In this document: positions 11,197 to 22,569 of the stretch, piece after piece
Layout of the letters: each line of letters starts with the position of its first letter
Position numbering within the stretch: position 1 is the first letter of the stretch
NCBI GenBank assembly: GCA_945643635.1
Contig: CALZFC010000251.1
Span: forward strand, 3,847,001-3,911,000
Source of the DNA: Allodiplogaster sudhausi
Taxonomy: Eukaryota > Nematoda > Chromadorea > Rhabditida > Diplogasteridae
DNA: 64,000 nucleotides
Direction of reading: 5' to 3'
Notes under the pieces: model-generated
Told to the model about the DNA's origin: nothing
Seen by the model: only the letters and a program-made list of their open reading frames with translations
Database searches by the model: none
Program-made: the position numbers and the translations under genes

Positions 11197-13316
11197 TTAA
11201 TTCCATGCATAGAAGGTCAGTTCAAGAGAGCCTTGGGGCGTATTTCTCCATCTCTCACCACCCAGAAGTCTAAAAATTCTTTTAATTATACGAATGCTAT
11301 AATATGTATTCATCTATTTTTTACTATATTTAGCTACTTAAAAAGAATTATTGACCGATTGCTAGTAAACAGCCGAATACCAAGATGGCTAACCTTCACC
11401 ATTGGCATATTGCATCATCTTCACGTCAGCGCCACACTCGCCTAGGGAGGTGGCGACGTAGCCCATGAAATTGTCGTCTTTTTCATGGTTCAAAAGCACC
11501 CTGTAGGCATCTAAAGAAAGTTTTCGAGGACTTCTCTTAGACATTTTCTTTAAGATCAATTCAAGTGTGAAAGTTCATCTAGTGCACTCTCCGCAAAAGC
11601 CATCACAGTAACAGAACTCACTACCTCAAATAACACATCAATCATTACTACTATCAATTCTTGTGGCCACGATAAATATACAATTTCTTTTAAGAAAAGG
11701 CACTAGTTCTTAAAGGCAATATTGCGATAATAAAATCAATTGCTTAAAAAACATACAATCCCGACGTTATTAAAACTCTTTTGCACAATTTTTACTTTCT
11801 TTTCATTTCTTTCCAGTTCCATTTTTCTGCAATTAATGTAGCAATGAATAAGTAATTGATAAAAAGAAGACAGAAAAAAAAACAGAAAAAGAGCATGTCA
11901 CTTGCATCCCTCAACTCTTGCAACGCTAACTGCTATCATTAGGAGCGGTGGTTCGTGTCAGGGATGCGAGGGTGGTGCCATCAGAACAGGTGAGCAGGTC
12001 ATTTGAGATACGAGCGATCGAACCTAAAGTGAGAGGTCGTTTCCTTTGGGCCCAAATCAAAACGGAAGAGAACATTGAGGTAAACAAATAGAGAGTGAGA
12101 GGAGTTTCAGATGGTGATCAATATTTGCAATATGCAAATGTGTGTACATAACACATTGTTACGCAATGTATAATGTTGTTTTCAATGTCTACAAAACCAT
12201 TAATGACATTGCAGAAACTATGCTGACCTTGCAAAGTAAAAGGAGCACTTGTCATGATGACTAATTCCGCGTCCTCGCTCGAATAATAGTGTGCATTGCT
12301 GTCGTTTCGATACATTCGATAGAAAGGCTTGAAGGACGAGGGAGTGACCGGAGGAGGGAGCGTTGTCGTGGTCGTTGTCGTCGTGGTGGTGCTGGTGGTT
12401 GTCGGCGGCAGAGTTCTTTTCGTTGAGGTGGTTGTCTCCGCCACAGTCGTCGTGCAACCCAACTTGAATTGAAGGATTTTTTAAATTCATCTTAAATTTT
12501 CACATTTTTAAAGAACCAACTCTTCCGGCTTCACTGCATTTTTTTAAAGAAAAGAAATTGTTCTTTTTGCAGAATGAAGAAAGTTGTGCGCATGGAATAA
12601 ATCTAGAGAATGTGTGTCAGAAATGAAGGGAATGATTAGAAAAAAGAGATGGAGTTAGACAGAGATGAAGTTAGAAAGATAGAGAAAAGACGAAAAGACG
12701 CGCGACAGAGAAAGATCACCTTCATAAAGAGCGTCGTTGCCACTGCACACTGCTTGGGAGAATCCGCGATCGCACCCACGAGTGCGCACAGCCTCTTCTC
12801 TTCACTGTATGCGAAGGCTTCGCAGTCCAGACGCTGACACAAAAAGAGCCGCTCTTACTCGTTTCATACATAGTTATTAATTAATTGTTTTTCCAAAATG
12901 TAAGATAGGATTGCATCAAAATATGATCAACTTCTTATCCTTCTCCCGTGGTCAGTTTCTCCCCCTTCCCTTCCCTCTTCCTTCCGTCACCGATCCACCT
13001 GGTCGCAGGAGTACTGGCAGCCCTTGAACGTCGTCTGTGGGAGCTGCTTCAGTCGATAGCGCGCTTCCCATGAATCACGGTTTTCGTCGTAGTCGTTAGT
13101 ACAGAGCCCCTCAAATAGATCAAAATCATATTCTTTTTTCAGTCCAAGACATCACCAAATAGAATGGAAAATAAGTGGATTCTTTGTATTCTTACATTAT
13201 TTCTTTTAAAAGCCAATTATAGTAATAAGTCCTCTTGCATCTGCAGCGACGACTTCCGGGCGACTGGTGAGCAACAACAAGAGAATCACAACATGCAGAC
13301 GACGTTTCTGGAGCAT
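11197..13316 (-). pseudogene. Gene A: secreted PAN/apple-Thr-rich-DUF5648-like protein, frameshifted in last exon
   Basis: Exons (minus): 13239-13316 signal peptide starting MLQKRRLHVVILLLLL; 12999-13132 and 12720-12833 PAN/apple-like module (C..C...C in QLPQTTFKGCQYSCDQ, then DCEAFAYSEEKRLCALVG); 12228-12462 a Thr-rich linker (TTTTTTTTTTLPPP) then FKPFYRMYRNDSNAHYY; 11931-12023; 11394-11510 (DDNFMGYVATSLGECGADV); 11217-11269. Exons 3-6 join with matching phases. The first donor is GC (GAT/GCAAGA) and the exon 1-2 phase does not fit cleanly, so that junction is uncertain. In the last exon one base is missing relative to gene B after GATGGAGAA, so the frame ends early at TGA 11217-11219 instead of the family's FYAWN ending (ancestral TAA at 11197-11199). 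It is either a recent pseudogene or a variant with an altered 10-residue tail. A 3'UTR intron (donor AAG/GTAAACG) is conserved with B, C and D. Confidence 0.75.
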
Positions 13317-14340
13317 CTTGAAGGGTTACCGCGAAACTGGGATCTTTACAAAGAATAAAACATTGCCATGTTATTTCTTCATTCAATGAACACGCCAACA
13401 TACATACAAGTCATTCTTGCAATGATAATTCGATAGAGCGGGAAAATAAATATTTTCCTTTTCTTTCGTCGAAGTCGAAGCCTTCCGCAGAGCCCACATG
13501 CTGCCGATCTTCTCTGAGATAGTAGAAGAGAAAAATAAGAACGAAGCCGCTGAAGCTTCGCTCCGCCCACCTTTTCTCTCCAACTTGTCACATAAAATTA
13601 GCCTTTCTTTAATTATTTCGAGTCCTCCCGGCAAGCCAAAATTTCACGTCTGTCCTACCAGGCCGATTACTGAAGTCTCATTTCGATAACGAAAGAAGCC
13701 AGGAAAGAATTAGCCAGGCAAAAATAAATAAATAAGCTTATGGCTGATCTATGGTCAGAGAGATTTAGACTGACGACTGGTAACCAAAAGCCGGACGAAA
13801 ATATCTACTCCCTTGTCTTGAAAACTTTTTTAACGGTTCTCTGAAGAGTGATGAAAATCATTTCTGACGGTATTCAATATTCGTTCGTTGCCGGCTCAAT
13901 CTTCTCAAATCCACCTCGATGAACAGATTCTTCTCAATTTCCATGACTGATTTAATTCAGCCGTTTGAAATTCCATGTTTTTCGACTCCAAATTCGGCGT
14001 TTGTTTTCAGCATAACGCAGTCTACGCCACTCAACGGCTGCGGGAACCAATGCGATTAACAAGAGAGTAAATCCCAGCTGAATTTCCTTGATGAGTGCCA
14101 AGACAGTCACAGTTTCTGAAAGGCGATGACGAGGTCACGCCTAGGATAAAGGCATGGCTAGAGCAACAGCTACAACAGCTAGAGTCTTTTATGATAAGCT
14201 AAGTTGCCGTTTAAAATTTTATTTCAAAATTCATCTTAAATGTAATGACAGGTCGAGGGCGCAGCTCCATATATGTACATGCATATGTAGATATGTAGAT
14301 ATGTACATATTATACATATCTTGAGAATTCACGCAAATTT
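13317..14340. other. 5' flank of gene A
   Basis: About 13440-13900 is the flank module shared with 9.7-10.3, 31.2-32.0, 37.7-38.0 (inverted) and 61.3-61.8 kb. Beyond 13900 I recognise only weakly matching spacer and TATG microsatellite (14270-14320). Short open frames here do not recur as protein in the paralogous flanks. Confidence 0.5.
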
Positions 14341-15300
14341 CCCGTTGGCGCTGCAATGCACCAGGCGCCGTCGTTGCGTTTGGTAGAAATGACCAAGAGG
14401 ACTGAATTAACTATTGATTATTCGCCCTTTTATTAAGTATGAAAGAACTTGCAGTGCACTCATAAAATCTCCGGAATACATATGTATCTTTTATCGAGGT
14501 CAAAATTAACAATACCAATGGTCAATTGTCTTTACCTAAGAGTTAATCACACATACATTGAGAATTCATGTAAAGATTATAAGCTAGAGTTCTTGTTCAT
14601 GATTATCAGAAGACAATATAGTATATTAATTGAAAAAGTTCATTCGTACTAAACAGAAGTACAATTTCTCAATAGTCAATTCATCATATAATTTAACACA
14701 TGGTTTTGTGAATGTTTTTTTCTTCCCATCCTCATTTCTAGCAACGGCATCGACGGCGCGTGGTCGGCAGGCCAAGTGGTTGGGGAACTTAATCGATTAC
14801 AATTTTGTACGGAGCTAATAAAAACGTGAAATGTTTGACACAGTTGATTCCATTTTGTTGTTAATAAGAACCCAATTAAGTTAGAAAATTTAATATAACT
14901 ATTTAATAAATTTCAGGTTTAAAAATTATATTTAATATAAAATTACAGGATTCGTCCACTCGTCAAGGATGTCTTTTGAACTGGATTCTCTGCTGGTTGC
15001 TGCGCGCATTCTTTTGGGGTTGGAAGAAGGAAAATGTTGAGATCCAACCACCCTTCTTATTGAAAATCGGATGAAATGTATAAATTTCTTGCTGAGTGAA
15101 AGTTCTCACGAAATGTGCGAAATGGCACATAGGGACCCGCTCATGTCAGCAATGTAAGCTCTGTCAAAAATGACTATTTAATTAATATCGATTGTGTGAA
15201 AAATATGGTAATCGAATATTTACAGAAAAAAACTTAAGAATAATGTAACTTTATGTCAAGTTTTTCACAAAGGAACTTTGCGTACAGTTTCTGGAAACAA
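14340..15300 (+). other. Upstream part of the synaptotagmin-like fragment, inverted copy at 60.2-61.0 kb
   Basis: Two GC-richer islands recur in inverted orientation. The first, around 14742-14818 (CAACGGCATCGACGGCGCG), matches 60.5-60.65 kb. The second, around 14955-15045 (GATTCTCTGCTGGTTGCTG), matches 60.33-60.42 kb. Both have acceptor-like AG before them and may be non-coding or N-terminal exons (LDSLLVAARILLGL is readable in both copies), but I cannot join them in frame with the next exon. Confidence 0.4.
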
Positions 15301-15308
15301 AGAGAGAA

Positions 15309-16269
15309 ATTTAGTGTTGGAGCCGCGATCGTTTTCTGCGTGTCAATGCTAGCGCTTTGTGTTAAAAAGAAGAATGAGAAAGAAAAGGTTGACACTTCTT
15401 GCTTCACCTTATTGGCTGTTATTAGAGAATAATAAATTCAATAGAAAATCTAACTAAATGATCAACCGCAAAAACAATATTACTTTCAGGACGCCAACGC
15501 TGCTGGCAAGAAAAGCAAAGAGAATGTACAGAGCTTACAGCAAATAACGCACTTTTATATACTATTATTATGAAGCAAAAATTTTATAATTTATTTTCTA
15601 AATTTCACAGGCTAGCAAGGGAAGCTCGTCCGCGGTTGGTTCTTCAAAAGCCGCAGATACCGGTAACAAAAATATGTAAATTATAACCTTCCTAATACTT
15701 AAGGAAATATTTTTACTTTACGGGAAAAAATGTTAATGATACATAGCTTTAACAGGAGTTCTTTTATTTGCAGCAAATGACAAGAAGCCCGACGCGAAAG
15801 ATAAGAATGGGGAAAAGAAGTCTCCAGGGGCTGGGTGTGTGAAGATGAACTTTTGGCCATGAAACAGTAATATTCGTGAAAATGGAACAACATTTGGTGA
15901 TAATTGTGGTTTCCTGATTTTGGAAAAACATTTTGCTGCATACATATGTATTTATGCAAATTTTATTGTCCATTTCACATTTTTCAGATTGGGCGAGGCG
16001 AAGGGGAAGGGTCGCGGAGAGAGTGCTTTGCTGTCGCTCAACGAGCCTACCGCGTCTGCAAAAATTCATTTTATAATTTTATTTCTTTTAAAATTTAATT
16101 TTGTTCTATTTTCTAAATGACCGTGAAATAAATGTTTAAAAAAAGAGATTAATATTTTCAAAGACATCTCTTCAGAAGCACGCACCAGACAAGCTCGGAC
16201 TCCAAGTTCGCTCTGGACGACGGCGAGGAGAAGAAGATGGAGAATCTGCTCGGCCAGCTCAAGCACGAG
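15309..16269 (+). pseudogene. Synaptotagmin-like N-terminal fragment, copy 1 (no C2 domains)
   Basis: A series of short exons with AG/GT borders: about 15315-15387 (FSVGAAIVFCVSMLALCV followed by KKKNEKEK, a transmembrane helix with a basic stop-transfer), 15490-15525, 15611-15662 (SKGSSSAVGSSKAADT), 15774-15834 (DKKPDAKDKNGEKKSPG), 15988-16053 (EAKGKGRGESALLSLNEP) and 16176-16269 (DSKFALDDGEEKKMENLLGQL). A single-pass helix, a Lys-rich linker and then DGEEK...LG.L is the order seen in synaptotagmins just before the first C2 domain. The C2 domains are absent. After 16269 the frame meets a stop and spacer sequence. Several exon phases remain unproved. It is probably a gene fragment copied during segmental duplication; copy 2 lies at 59.35-60.15 kb on the other strand. 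Confidence 0.45.
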
Positions 16270-16990
16270 GTCAATTAGAATTCCTTAGCCTTAGATTCAA
16301 TTAGGTCGCCTTACCCTTTAGTTTCAGACAACGGTGTCCATTTTTTTGCAAACATTTCAAAAGAAATATTAGATGAGTTTCGTATATGAAATTCTTCTAA
16401 ACAGCGAAGCGAGGACAAATAGTTGTTTTTATTCTGTCACCATCCCCGAGAAGCAGATTTTGCAATCAAAGATTCATTATGTTCGAACTAATCATCAAAT
16501 TATTTATGTTTCTTACAGAACAACGGCGACAAGAACATCCCTTTCTAACGCAGTCTGCGCGTATAAACGAGTCCCATTTTTGTATTTTGTTTGCACATCA
16601 CGTACATAATAGTGATGAAACATAGTGTTCCTTCTCTATGCTGACGGCATGGCCCACGGAGGAAGAAGGAAAGACGAAAATATCTATTCAAACTAAGACT
16701 CGATGACAGCCGGGTGCAAGGCAAAAGGAATAAGAATTGATACTCAAAGGTTACTCGGCAACGAGGAGACAGAAAGTCGAATTATTCTCAGACGACGTTG
16801 AAGGGTAGAGACCCGAGACGTTGTCTTTGATGAAGGGATAGGCGATCGTTGAGGAAGGAAGACGCAAAAGTTGACTTGTGATCATATCATGCTATAATGA
16901 ATGCATTATGAATAAACTTGGCAAGTGTCTCCATGAGTAGAAGTTAAATTGAAATGAAATAAAACGATAGCTCATTTAAGATAAATTTGA
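16270..16990. other. Spacer shared with the inverted duplicate
   Basis: 16530-16600 matches 59.17-59.27 kb inverted (CATCCCTTTCTAA). 16650-16810 matches 54.83-54.98 kb inverted (GGTTACTCGGCAACGAGGAG). No gene recognised. Confidence 0.55.
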
Positions 16991-17960
16991 AAATAAACTT
17001 TCGCTATATTAATGGGCATTCACATGTTGCTATGCCAAGCTGAAGCAACTCTTTCCTACTGAGCCCCTTCTACGTTGTGGCCCAGGGAGAAACGAAAGAG
17101 GAAGAACGAAAGAAGCACAAAAGTGTTCCAAAGACAAGAAAACGATTTCATCTTCCTCCGCCAGTGGATCCTAAAAAGGCTTCCTTCTCCCCTCCTCCCC
17201 TCCCCTTCCCTCCTCCACGGTCGGCTATCTCTCAACGATATCTTCCTTCCGCGTCCTAACTCCGAAAGACCCTTCCATAAATGAATAGTTGTAATACGGT
17301 TGTGTTGAAGGCATCGGTCGTCTCCTTCCCTCCCTCCTCACAACCACTTGTCTGCACTCTCTCCTTGGTCATCAACTTAGCGTTTCCTCCACCCTCCCCC
17401 CCCCCACCCCTCTCTGGACCTCTCCGTCGCCTCGTTTTATCTACAATTTCCTATTTAATTATTGTAAAAGTATATTTGAAAGGAAATTGAGCACAAAGAA
17501 AGGCCTCCACTGCTCTGTAGAGTAAGTTTTGAGTTTGCACAGTAAGAATAGTCTCCTGGTAATCAAGCCTTCTCTGTCCACAAGTCCTCTGCATTTCCCA
17601 AGTTGTCGCTCTTTTCGGTTGGACAAATTCGATTATACTATTGTATGGTACATAAATATATCAACAAATCTCTACTAAATCAACCTCATGTGAATGCATA
17701 AAACTTGTATTTGGACTTGACCTCCCTCAAGCGATGACTTATAGAAATAAGGTGGGATGAGCAGTTGCAACTTCTTCTTCAAAATACGTCACATTTCCTC
17801 TGTTGCCAAAGGGAAATTTTTCCAAATAATCTACCTTCGGCAAGGAATTTTATAAATCACTCATATTATGAGAAATGGAATAATGATATTGGCGCCCTGA
17901 ACAAAGGAATAAATATCTAATAACCGTATTAAAAATACTGCTTATTGTTAGGAGAAACTA
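16990..17960 (+). promoter_or_regulatory. 5' flank module of gene B
   Basis: This ~0.95-kb segment is directly upstream of gene B. It recurs upstream of gene F in the matching orientation (52.0-52.86 kb, minus), once more at 53.43-54.10 kb (minus), and four times inside the tandem array (4.3-9.5 kb). Shared landmarks are CTCAACGATATCTTC, TCCGAAAGACC and the C/T-rich run before them. Its association with two start exons suggests that it contains the promoter, but no core promoter element is certain. Confidence 0.5.
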
Positions 17961-17977
17961 CACTTTACGCAATTCAA

Positions 17978-20735
17978 ATGCGCAACGCACGGCGATTCAA
18001 TATGCTGGTTCTCTTGCTGTACTCCACTCAGCGCATTCTTGTAACCACAGCAGATATAATGGTATTAAATATTTAAATATTCTTAATTTAGGTTTACTTG
18101 AAATCTATATTTATAAAAACCTTGAGGACCACTTTAACCTCAATCAGACTGATCTAGTCGTAGTTTAAGGTTCCGCCATCATGCGTACGGCTGTATGAAG
18201 AACATATCGACTCCTGGGAGGCTCGCCATCGACTGCAGCAGATTCCTGGGACGACAATCGGAGAGTGCCAGCATCTCTGTGATGAGGTGTACTATCCCCG
18301 GGGAGATGGGGTGGGGCGTTTCGTGTGGGGAGGAGTTTATCTCAAGAGCATACCATTTAAAGGAGTGCTATTTTAACTTATCTTGTTTGTGCCAACTTCC
18401 ATGAGAGTGCTTACTACCAGGGTGGTCGCGGAAGATCGAACTTGCATTCATTGTATTCCGTTGATCGTCCTCCTTTAAGCAAGAAAGGAGTAGAGACTTC
18501 TTTCAACTTGACAGATGGAAGAATGCGAAGGCTTCGCTTACGGCAAAGAGAAGAGGCTCTGTGCGCTTGTTGGCGAGATCGCTTCCTCGTCCAAGGAGTG
18601 TTCCATTCCGACTACTCTCTACATCAAGGTTGCATCGTATTCTGTCTAACTCTTCCTCGCTATGTTACCACTATTCATGATTGTGACTTTCTCTCTCTTA
18701 ATCTCTGTCTCTGCCTCTCTGCTACAATTCCTCTCGTTCTCTCTTTCTATTTTCCTTTAAAAATGCAACGAAGGTGGTAATAGTGAAAATGGTGCTTACT
18801 TTAAGTGATCTCTGTAGTGAAATCCCTCATCCAAGATGGCGTGCTCGACTAAGGCTGGGGAGAAAACCACCTCAACGACATCGTCAACGACTTCAACAAA
18901 TCTACCGCCAACAACCACTAGCACCACGACTTCAACAACTCTGCCACCCACAACCACCAGCACCTCCACGACCACGACAACGCTTCCTCCTCCGGTCGCT
19001 CCCTCATCCCTCAAGCCGTTCTATCGAATGTATCGAAACGACTACCAGGCACACTATTATACGATCGAGGAATCGAATGTCGAACACTTTAAAACAGTTG
19101 TTCCTACTCCTTTTACCTCGGAAGGTCAGCATTGTTTCTGCAATGCTATTATTGGTTTAGTATTCATTAAAAGTATAATTATTAATTGCATATCAAAATA
19201 GTATGTGTACGTATGCATATTGCTTATGTTTTAATCACCATCAAAAACTCTTCTCCCTTGCTATTTGTTTACCTTGATGTCGGCACAAGGGAAAAGAGCC
19301 CCAGTCTCTCCCTTCAGGTCAGATCGCTCGGATCTCAACTGACCCGCTCACCTGTGCTGGTGGCAGCTCCCTCGCATCCGTCATGCTAACCGTCGAGCCT
19401 TCTGATATCAGTAAGCGTTGCAAGAATTTAGAGATGCAAGTGACACGCTCTTTTCTGTTTTTTTTTCTTGTCGTTTTCAATTACTTACTCAATGTCACAT
19501 TCTTATTTATGTCATGGGAAAGGGGAAATGGAAAGAAATTAAAAGTTATAATTGTAAAAGAAATAACATCTATATTATGTCTTTTTTAGCAATTGATTAC
19601 ATTATCGCAAAATCGCCAATAATGGACTATGAACACCCAAAACTCCTGAACGGAAAGACCGGAAGAACACTGCTAGATACTGTAGTGAAATTCGCTTTTA
19701 TTACAATATTATACGGAAAACAGTACACACGGACTCATAAAAAATTTTTTTTTTTAGTCCGTGTGTACTGTTTTCCGTATAATATTGTAATAAAAATTTT
19801 TTTTTTCTGTCTAACGCTTCCAAAATTTTGAAAGTGTCTTTTTTTTTCTTCAATATTCGATATTTCCTCGGGAATCTTAGCAGAATGACAAACATACAGA
19901 AAAAAGGAACTGGAAAGGGCTATTTTAATTTATTTCGACTTTCCCAGAGAAGATGTTAAAGAAATATTTTCCTGCATATGGGGCACAGTTTTGAATATCC
20001 TGGAGTAGACTTTCTGCAAAACATACAAAGTAAAGAAATGCACCAAACTGTATCGCACCAAAAAATTTCCTGATTCAGGCACAGTTTTGTATTTTTCTAG
20101 CGAATGCTGTCCTTTTCAATCTCTTAGCTTTGCTGAATTGTTCGCATGAAGGACATAGACCGACTAGTGTAATATATTAATGCATGAAAAAATTGGGTTT
20201 CGTGTTCCTTTAGGAACGAGTATTGCCTTGTATTAAAAAAACTGATCAATGTAATGAAGCAGGAGTGTTCACAGAATCGTTAGTAGTCATGATAGATGTG
20301 ATATTTGAAGAAGTGAGTTCTGTTATTGTGATCTTTTTTGTGCCGAGAATGAACTTTCACACTTGAATTTATTTTACAAAATCTCTAAAAGAAACCCTCG
20401 GAATTTTCTTTAGATGCCTACGGCGTTGCTTGGCTTAGAACTCTAAACAGTGAAATAGGCGAAATATTCTTGGGCTACGTCGCAACCTCCTTAGGGGACT
20501 GTGGCGCAGACGTGACGATGACGGGATATCGCAACGGCAAAGGTAAGACATCTTTATTGTCGATTGTTTGCTAACAATCGGTTAATAATTCTTTTTTAAA
20601 GCTAAAAGTAAAAATAGATGAATACATATGATATCATTCGTATAATTAAAAGAACTTTTAGACTACCGGGTGGTGAAAGACGGAGAAGCTACGCCTCCAG
20701 GCTATCTTGACCTGACCTTCTTTGCATGGAATTAA
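17978..20735 (+). CDS. Gene B: intact secreted PAN/apple-Thr-rich-DUF5648-like protein (299 aa)
   Basis: Seven exons with matching phases: 17978-18061, 18170-18286, 18515-18628, 18836-19124, 19318-19410, 20414-20542 and 20662-20735; together 900 nt. Exon 1 is a signal peptide (MRNARRFNMLVLLLYSTQRI). Exons 2-3 form a PAN/apple-like Cys module (TTIGECQHLCDE, then CEGFAYGKEKRLCALVGE). Exon 4 is a Thr-rich linker ending TTTTLPPPVAPSS and then FYRMYRNDYQAHYYT. Exons 5-7 carry GQIARISTDPLTC, EIFLGYVATSLGDCGADV and DYRVVKDGE...DLTFFAWN. PAN modules bind protein or sugar ligands in other families and the linker could be O-glycosylated, so an extracellular binding or surface-coat role is inferred, not shown. 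Exons 1-3 resemble gene F, while exons 4-7 resemble A/C, so B looks chimeric. Intron 5 contains a perfect 40-bp hairpin. A 3'UTR intron runs from about 20770 to 20890. Confidence 0.8.
19696..19795. repeat. Perfect inverted repeat (40-bp arms) in intron 5 of gene B
   Basis: 19696-19735 is the exact reverse complement of 19756-19795, with a 20-nt A/T loop. The arms contain ACGGAAAACAGTACACACGG. It would form a stable stem in DNA or pre-mRNA. Confidence 0.95.
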
Positions 20736-20769
20736 GAAACTCTCTGGGAGCAGGGGTGGGATATTAAGG

Positions 20770-20890
20770 TAAATTTTTTTTTAACTTCACAAAAAACCCA
20801 TACAAATCGCCTTTTAATGATTTTATTTCTTACTTTTTTGGGTTTGACGTTGGAGTGCAACAGATACATAGCGATTGTTACTTATTTCAG
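20770..20890 (+). other. 3'UTR intron of gene B
   Basis: The donor AAG/GTAAATTT lies about 35 nt after the stop, and the acceptor TTATTTCAG/GTTTCC is near 20890. The same donor and acceptor context follows the stop in genes A, C and D, so a 3'UTR intron is a family feature. Confidence 0.6.
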
Positions 20891-21034
20891 GTTTCCAACG
20901 ACAACCACCATGAAAGATCTACATATAAACATACATACATACTTAAGTACAACCACTGTTAAAATTATATATTTTTCAATAGAGTAACACTAGTACAAGT
21001 CAAGGTTCATCATGATGTAACCCACATGTTATCG

Positions 21035-21040
21035 AATAAA
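21035..21040 (+). terminator. Poly(A) signal of gene B
   Basis: AATAAA in ATCGAATAAAGATGTTGCAC, a context repeated downstream of A, C, D and E. Confidence 0.7.
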
Positions 21041-21958
21041 GATGTTGCACAATGAATCCTTTCAATTATTAATATCTAAGATAAATGAAAGATATGTAGT
21101 AAATGAATTCATTTTTTGGGTAATGATTCTTTCTTATTTTCTTTCCTTTTATTTTTCTCCCTCTCCATCTTTTTCTCTTCCTCTCTTCTTATCGCTCCCT
21201 CTTTCCCTTTCTGCATATTTCTCTCTCATTATCTCTGTTATCAAGTCGCACAAGCACGTTGATTCGCCATAGCCGTGCGATGCAGATAGACGTCAGGGAC
21301 GGGCCTGGCCATCCTACCACGAATCAGGGTTATGGTAGCCGAATCTGTCCGTTCTCGCTCTGCGTCGATCATCTGTTGCCAGAAGCCAGAGTTAGGCGAG
21401 ATGATTGGGCGAGTCACATAAAGTTTCTTGCATTATTTTCGAGTACTCCCGAGATCCAAAATTTCTCGTCTGCCAGGGCGAATACTGAAGTCTCATTTCT
21501 ATAACGTGGTTGATTTATTCACCCTTTCACCCCCTTCTCATTCTTCAATGCTGCCCTCTGCGTCCTCTTGGTATGTCGGCCTCTGCACACTCCTCAAGTT
21601 CTGTAGGGGCCTGGCCCACCCTCGGGTAGTCGCTCACCCCGCTTTCGGTCGCATGCCAGGAGACTCGGAGGATCAGCATTCCCTTAACCCTCCCCACCCC
21701 CTTCTATAATTATCATTGTTATTATTCACATTATTTTTATTTTTATCCTGCAATGTTTTCAATTGAAACGTCACTGTAAAATGTCGTCACATCATTAAAC
21801 TTGGTGTATGAATAAATTAATTAATTAATAGAACATATTAGGTTCAGATGGCAATCCACCCCCTGATTACGCAACAAGAAATTGAGCTTCATTTGGCTTC
21901 AGAGTCAAGAAAACAACTCGGACGGTCGAACGACGGTGTACACGAAGATAAGTGTATT

Positions 21959-22569
21959 TGTTTCCAATTTTCATTGGAAATTTCTTTTCCTGTGTGTTTT
22001 TGTGTGCTGGCCTAGTATTTAGTGTCGTTACTACTGTATAGTGTTAGTGTGACCGAGGCGAGTTATCATTTCTCTCCTCGCTCGGTCTTTGCTTCTCTCT
22101 CTACTCTCTCTATCTTTTTGTCTTTCTCCGGTGGACCTGGTCAGGTCATGCAAGAGGCCCGGCATTCTTCCATCGATTGATTGGCTCGTTGTTTTGTCGC
22201 CTCTCCCTCATCCCTTTTTCTCACCTTTCTTCACTTGCTACCTTGCGTAAGCCCCGGTGCGGGTGCTTACTTCTTCTTCTCTGTTTTGGCCGCCACTTAA
22301 GGCCAATTATTCAACCTCGCTTCCCCATCATCATTACTACTCTTTTAGAGTAGCTCTATCATCATTGCTTCTCATTAAGAGTAGCCATATCATTGCTTCA
22401 GTCTTCTCTTCTTCTCATCAGTTTAATTCTTCTATTTAATTGATTTGCCGTTAATAAATATTGTCGTGTTACTCGAGTCGCCCTTGTTGAAACGCATTTT
22501 ATTCGTCAACATGCACTCCAATCACGTCCACGACGAACAATCTTCACTCGGCACATCCAATTTTCCACA
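21959..22569 (+). repeat. 5' LTR
   Basis: 611 bp, TGTTTCC...TTTTCCACA. The matching right copy is 26117-27006 once the MITE is removed. The base after the LTR begins TGGTGCGTACGG, the expected place of a tRNA primer-binding site, though the tRNA is not identified. Confidence 0.9.

Larger units (their letters stand above)
20741..21953. other. 3' flank of gene B and spacer
   Basis: The flank matches gene E's flank (44.2-44.52 kb: ATCATCTGTTGCCAGAAGCC) and, inverted, those of A, C and D. 21130-21245 is a CT-rich microsatellite. From about 21500 to the LTR element nothing was recognised. Confidence 0.5.

Noticed and set aside
18774..19160. Arg/Gln/Pro-rich or Val/Gly-rich frames over the Thr-rich exons
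   Set aside because: Shadow frames of ACC/ACG/ACA-rich Thr codons; the phase-matched family frame is the real one.
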